Positions 60,481 to 64,000 of a stretch of DNA of 64,000 nucleotides are shown one piece after another. The notes below the pieces were generated by a model that saw nothing but the letters and a program-made list of their open reading frames with translations, was not told the origin of the DNA and did no database searches. The first letter of the stretch is position 1. Each line of letters starts with the position of its first letter. The DNA lies in the NCBI GenBank assembly GCA_910587475.1, contig CAJUMR010000001.1:62001-126000 (forward strand). Direction: 5' to 3'. This DNA comes from an uncultured Muribaculaceae bacterium. GTDB taxonomy: Bacteria > Bacteroidota > Bacteroidia > Bacteroidales > Muribaculaceae. Both the position numbers and the translations under genes were made by a program.

Positions 60481-60503
60481 TGCTTTATATCAGTTCAGGC
60501 TTG

Positions 60504-62204
60504 TTATGCCTTGTAGAAGTCGAGTTGCGACGGATTGAAGTTTGCAATGAAATCAGCGTGCTTTGTCACCTCAGCCTGTGCAAGCTTGTTGTAGACTGTT
60601 GCTGACTTGACAAACGATTCGTTGCGGTTGGCATCGCTGAGGAGCAGATAGCCCATTACGATGTTTCCGGCCATCTCAACCATGCGGCGGGCCATGAAGT
60701 CGGTGTAAGTCGAGTCATTGACTTCGGCTACAGCGGCTACAGCTTTGACATATTGCTCTGTCATTGCGGCGAGATTGTCTTTCAGCGGCTGCAGTTCAGC
60801 TTTAACTTCCTGCGCTGCATAGCTGTCGATCAGAGCTTTGTATGTGCCTGTGGTGACGTGGCGGATAGCAGCCACTACCTGAAGCTGAGTTGTGCCTTCG
60901 TAGATTGAAGTGATGCGTGCGTCGCGGTAGAGACGTTCGCAGGCATAGTCCTTCATGAAGCCTGAGCCACCGTGAACCTGGATGCAATCATATGCGTTCT
61001 GGTTGCAGTACTCGCTGCCCATGCCCTTGGCCATAGGAGTGAGTGCGTCAGCCAGCTTGCTGTAGTGCTTCATTTCGGCGCGCTCATCGGCTGTGAGGCT
61101 GCGTTCTTTGGCGATATCCTCATAGAGCTTGTACATGTCGACGAAGCGTGAGCACTCGTAGAGGAGGGCACGGCTTGCATCGAGTTTTGCCTTCATCACT
61201 GAAATCATCTCAGCGACTGCGGGGAATTCGATGATGGCTTTGCCGAACTGCTTGCGGTCTTTTGCATAGGCGAGAGCTTCGCGGTAAGCGAGTTCGCTGA
61301 CACCTACCGACTGAGCGGCAATGCCGAGACGCGCACCGTTCATAAGCGCCATCACATATTTGATAAGACCGAGACGGCGGTTGCCGCAGAGTTCAGCCTT
61401 GGCGTTTTTGTAGACAAGTTCGCAGGTAGGGGATCCCTTGATACCCATCTTGTTTTCGATACGGCGAACATTGACACCGCCGTCGCGCTTGTCGTAGATG
61501 AACATCGACAGACCGCGGCCGTCTTTTGTACCTTCTTCCGAACGCGCGAGCACCAGGTGAATGTCGCTGTCACCGTTGGTGATAAAGCGCTTAACACCGT
61601 TGAGGCGCCATGTGCCGTCTTCGTCTTGGGTTGCTTTGAGCATCACCGACTGAAGGTCAGAGCCAGCGTCAGGTTCGGTAAGGTCCATCGACATGGTCTC
61701 TCCCTCGCATACACGCGGGATGAAACGGGCTTTCTGATCTTCGTCAGCAAATTCGTATATTGTCTCTGCACAATCCTGAAGACCCCAGAGGTTTTCAAAT
61801 CCTGTGTCTGCACGGCTGACGATGTCGGCAGCCATGATGTAAGGGGTGATAGGGAAGTTGAGACCACCGAAACGACGGGGCATCGACATGCCCATCAGTC
61901 CGGCCTTGCGGCATGCATCGAGATTGACAACTGTGCCGTCGGCGTAAATAGCACGGCCGTCTGCACAAGATGCCCCCTGGTGGTCGACACCTTCTGCGTT
62001 CTCAGCGATGAGGCCGCCGCAGAGGTCGCCGACAATTTCGAGAACTTTGTCGTAGTTGTCCATTGCATCCTCGAAGTTACGGGGTGCATAGTCAAATTTT
62101 TCAGCATCAGAGAAGTTGCGTTCCTTGAGCTCGACAATCTTCTGCATCAAGGGGTGATTGAGATGATGCTTGAGATCGGGGTTGTCAGTATAGAAATTAG
62201 CCAT
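60504..62204 (-). CDS. Acyl-CoA dehydrogenase family protein
   Basis: A 566-residue FAD enzyme. The ACAD folds are visible: N-terminal helices, MDLTEPDAGSDLQ and GVKRFITNGD (flavin contact), KMGIKGSPTCELVYKNA, and the C-terminal helical domain with DRKQFGKAIIEFPAVAEM, IQVHGGSGFMKDYACERLYRDARITSIYEGTTQLQ, where the Glu of YEGTTQ is the usual catalytic base. A C-terminal extension (about 480-566) makes it longer than the usual 380-residue enzyme. It follows etfB and etfA, which accept its electrons, or bifurcate them. Substrate unknown. Confidence 0.9.
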   Translation of the reverse strand: MANFYTDNPDLKHHLNHPLMQKIVELKERNFSDAEKFDYAPRNFEDAMDNYDKVLEIVGDLCGGLIAENAEGVDHQGASCADGRAIYADGTVVNLDACRKAGLMGMSMPRRFGGLNFPITPYIMAADIVSRADTGFENLWGLQDCAETIYEFADEDQKARFIPRVCEGETMSMDLTEPDAGSDLQSVMLKATQDEDGTWRLNGVKRFITNGDSDIHLVLARSEEGTKDGRGLSMFIYDKRDGGVNVRRIENKMGIKGSPTCELVYKNAKAELCGNRRLGLIKYVMALMNGARLGIAAQSVGVSELAYREALAYAKDRKQFGKAIIEFPAVAEMISVMKAKLDASRALLYECSRFVDMYKLYEDIAKERSLTADERAEMKHYSKLADALTPMAKGMGSEYCNQNAYDCIQVHGGSGFMKDYACERLYRDARITSIYEGTTQLQVVAAIRHVTTGTYKALIDSYAAQEVKAELQPLKDNLAAMTEQYVKAVAAVAEVNDSTYTDFMARRMVEMAGNIVMGYLLLSDANRNESFVKSATVYNKLAQAEVTKHADFIANFNPSQLDFYKA

Positions 62205-62213
62205 AGCTATTGA

Positions 62214-63242
62214 TTACTTAGAGTTCTTTTTGTAGTATTTGATGAGTTTGGGCACGACATCTTCCATATTGCCTGTGATGACATAGTCGGCGATCGTGTT
62301 GATCGGCGCGTCAGGGTCATTGTTGATGGAGATGATGATCGAGCTTTCCTGCATGCCGGCGATGTGCTGGATCTGGCCTGAAATACCGCATGCAATGTAA
62401 AGCTTCGGACGGACGGTTACACCGGTCTGGCCGATCTGACGGTCGTGTTCGATGAAACCTGCGTCAACAGCCGCACGTGAGGCGCCGACTTCGCCGCCGA
62501 GAGTGTTTGCGAGATCGAAAAGGAGCTGGAAATTTTCCTTGCTTCCTACGCCATATCCACCTGCGACAACGATGGGTGCACCCTTGATGTTGACTTTCGA
62601 TTTCTCGATATGACGGTCGATGATTTCAACTACGAAATCCTCGTCTTTGACATATTTTGAAGGTTCGAGGTTCACGATCTCGCCCTTGTAGTTGGCGTCG
62701 CGGATCTCTTTCTTCATCACACCTTCGCGCACTGTAGCCATCTGAGGACGGCAGTCGGGGTTGACGATCGTTGCAACGATGTTGCCGCCGAATGCCGGAC
62801 GGATCTGATAAAGAAGGTCGGTGTATTCTTTGCCCGTTTTTGGATCTTTGTGGTCACCGATTTCAAGCGAGGTGCAGTCGGCGGTCAGACCGCTGTGCAG
62901 ACAGCTCGACACACGGGGGCCGAGGTCACGGCCGATGCAGGTAGCACCCATCAGACAGATCTGAGGCTTGATTTCCTTGAAAAGATTGATAAGCACTGCT
63001 GCATGAGGGTTGGACGTATAGGGGAAGAGACGAGCGTCTTCGACTTTGTAGAGGGTGTCGACTCCGTAGGGGAAAACCTGTGATTCGATACCTTCGAGCT
63101 TGTCGCCAATTACTACAGCTTCAAGCTTTACTCCGAGACGGTCTGCGAGAACGCGGCCTTTGGTTAGAAGTTCGAGGCTTACGTCAGCCACTTTGCCTTC
63201 GTCGTATTCGCAGTATACTATGAGATTGTTTTGTTCTGCCAT
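62214..63242 (-). CDS. etfA: Electron transfer flavoprotein alpha subunit
   Basis: A 342-residue EtfA with an N-terminal domain (LIVYCEYDEGKVADVSLELLTKG) and the C-terminal FAD domain (VVAGGYGVGSKENFQLLFDLANTLGGEVGASRAAVDAGFIEHDRQIGQTGVTVRPKLYIACGISGQIQHIAGM...SIIISINNDPDAPI), the strongly conserved EtfA FAD motif. I start at the ATG at 63242, which begins the domain; earlier codons (to 63266) lie in the intergenic stretch. Partner of EtfB and the acyl-CoA dehydrogenase. Confidence 0.94.
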   Translation of the reverse strand: MAEQNNLIVYCEYDEGKVADVSLELLTKGRVLADRLGVKLEAVVIGDKLEGIESQVFPYGVDTLYKVEDARLFPYTSNPHAAVLINLFKEIKPQICLMGATCIGRDLGPRVSSCLHSGLTADCTSLEIGDHKDPKTGKEYTDLLYQIRPAFGGNIVATIVNPDCRPQMATVREGVMKKEIRDANYKGEIVNLEPSKYVKDEDFVVEIIDRHIEKSKVNIKGAPIVVAGGYGVGSKENFQLLFDLANTLGGEVGASRAAVDAGFIEHDRQIGQTGVTVRPKLYIACGISGQIQHIAGMQESSIIISINNDPDAPINTIADYVITGNMEDVVPKLIKYYKKNSK

Positions 63243-63266
63243 AATGCTATAAAGTTGGAGGGGCAA

Positions 63267-64000
63267 TTAGCCGATAGTGTGGTTAGTGATAAGTTCCTTG
63301 ATGAGGTCTTCGATCTGCTCGTCGTTGTTTTCGAGACGACGGCTTTCCTTGGCTGTGAAGACCACGTTTTCGATCGCCTTCACTTTTGTGGGTGAACCGG
63401 CAAGACCGATCTGTTCGGGATCTGCTTCTACAAATGCGGCGCTCCATTCTTCGATATTGAGATAGGGACGGGCGTCGACAAATGCCTGATCTTCGGCTGA
63501 AAGTTTGGCTTTCTCGCTGGTCGATACGGCATATTTGTATTTCATGAGGCGGCGGGCATTGCGCGGACGGCAGTCTGCTGCAGAGCCGTTGACTGTGACT
63601 ACGCAGGGCAGGGGAGCGACCACGGTTTCAACGCCGTGTTCAAGACGACGGCGCACTGTTACCTTGCCATCGTTGATGCCGAGGATCTCTTCTGCATAGG
63701 TAACCTGAGGGATGCCGAGTTTCTCGGCGATCTGCGGGCCAACCTGTGCGGTGTCACCGTCGATTGCCTGGCGACCTCCGAGAATGATGTCGTAATTGCC
63801 AAATTTTTTCACGGCCTGCGCGAGTGAATAAGATGTTGCGAGGGTGTCGGCTCCGCCGAGAGTGCGGTCTGTGAGTACGATACCAGCATCTGCTCCGCGG
63901 AATATTGCTTCGCGGATGATTTCAGAAGCGCGAGGAAGACCCATTGTCAGCAGTGTGACTTTTGATCCGGGATTCTCATCCTTGATACGAAGTGCCTGCT
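63267..64000 (-). CDS. etfB: Electron transfer flavoprotein beta subunit (N-terminus cut by window edge)
   Basis: The frame is open to the right edge and continues upstream past an internal ATG at 63944, encoding RIKDENPGSKVTLLTMG before it. EtfB motifs are GADAGIVLTDRTLGGADTLATSY, DIILGGRQAIDGDTAQVGPQIAEKLGIPQVTY (AMP-binding) and LPCVVTVNGSAADCRP. It makes a heterodimer with EtfA. Only the C-terminal part of about 245 residues is inside the window. It is first in the visible part of the etfB-etfA-dehydrogenase operon. Confidence 0.93.
   Translation of the reverse strand, partial: QALRIKDENPGSKVTLLTMGLPRASEIIREAIFRGADAGIVLTDRTLGGADTLATSYSLAQAVKKFGNYDIILGGRQAIDGDTAQVGPQIAEKLGIPQVTYAEEILGINDGKVTVRRRLEHGVETVVAPLPCVVTVNGSAADCRPRNARRLMKYKYAVSTSEKAKLSAEDQAFVDARPYLNIEEWSAAFVEADPEQIGLAGSPTKVKAIENVVFTAKESRRLENNDEQIEDLIKELITNHTIG

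Overview
The window reads as a chromosomal segment of a Bacteroidales bacterium, plausibly of the Muribaculaceae/Bacteroidaceae type. The signs are a complete Bat operon, an archaeal/eukaryotic-type ProRS, a TonB-dependent receptor with a carboxypeptidase-like N-domain, a fimbrillin/DUF5119 lipoprotein pair, a PorD-like DUF4835 protein, a CHU_C (type IX type B) C-terminus, and promoters that repeatedly fit the Bacteroidetes pattern TTTG-N20-TAnnTTTG. Shine-Dalgarno sequences are scarce. Coding density is high. I see no tRNA, rRNA, CRISPR array, prophage or intact insertion sequence.

Layout. 1-3946 (+): uvrB (cut by the left edge) and a YgiQ-type radical SAM gene. 4005-8054 (-): fimbrillin lipoprotein, a short relic of an IS5-like element, a DUF5119 lipoprotein, a DUF2007-Usp stress protein and a small HTH protein. 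8230-16662 (-): aerotolerance/envelope-stress operon moxR, DUF58, an accessory gene, batA, batB, batC, batD, batE. 16913-21504 (-): proS, umuD, umuC, a small HU protein and an HU-transmembrane-LysM fusion, apparently from one promoter in front of proS. 21887-23506 (+): a secreted-protein gene interrupted by one in-frame amber codon. 23620-26857 (-): six-hairpin glycosidase-like protein, a four-helix membrane protein and an ECF sigma factor.

27125-31547 (+): esterase, DUF5106-thioredoxin protein, mnmA, bifunctional nuclease, surE. 31555-33458 (-): EFR1-type flavodoxin/ferredoxin and DUF2027-Smr. 33602-35252 (+): GT2 glycosyltransferase, DUF4286, ruvC. 35291-37714 (-): TonB-dependent receptor. 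37835-43857 (+): nucleotide-sugar operon (UDP-glucose dehydrogenase type, DegT aminotransferase, HAD, gmd, GDP-fucose synthase, small Cys-rich protein). 43915-53495 (+): relA-like synthetase, lipoprotein, dnaN, DnaQ-like exonuclease, coaBC, porD-like, recN, rlmB. 53614-64000 (-): superoxide dismutase with a DtxR-like operator, GNAT, uvrA, lytic transglycosylase, T9SS type B protein, then acyl-CoA dehydrogenase with etfA and etfB (cut by the right edge).

DNA repair genes are numerous (uvrB, uvrA, umuDC, ruvC, recN, DnaQ-like) but dispersed. The features most worth a second look are the HU-TM-LysM protein linked to umuDC, the IS relic inside the fimbrial locus, the amber-interrupted secreted protein, the RelA-like enzyme with a ruined hydrolase site, the CoaC Cys-to-Ser change and the DtxR-like box at sod. 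Family assignments rest on motif recognition by eye; no database search was run.
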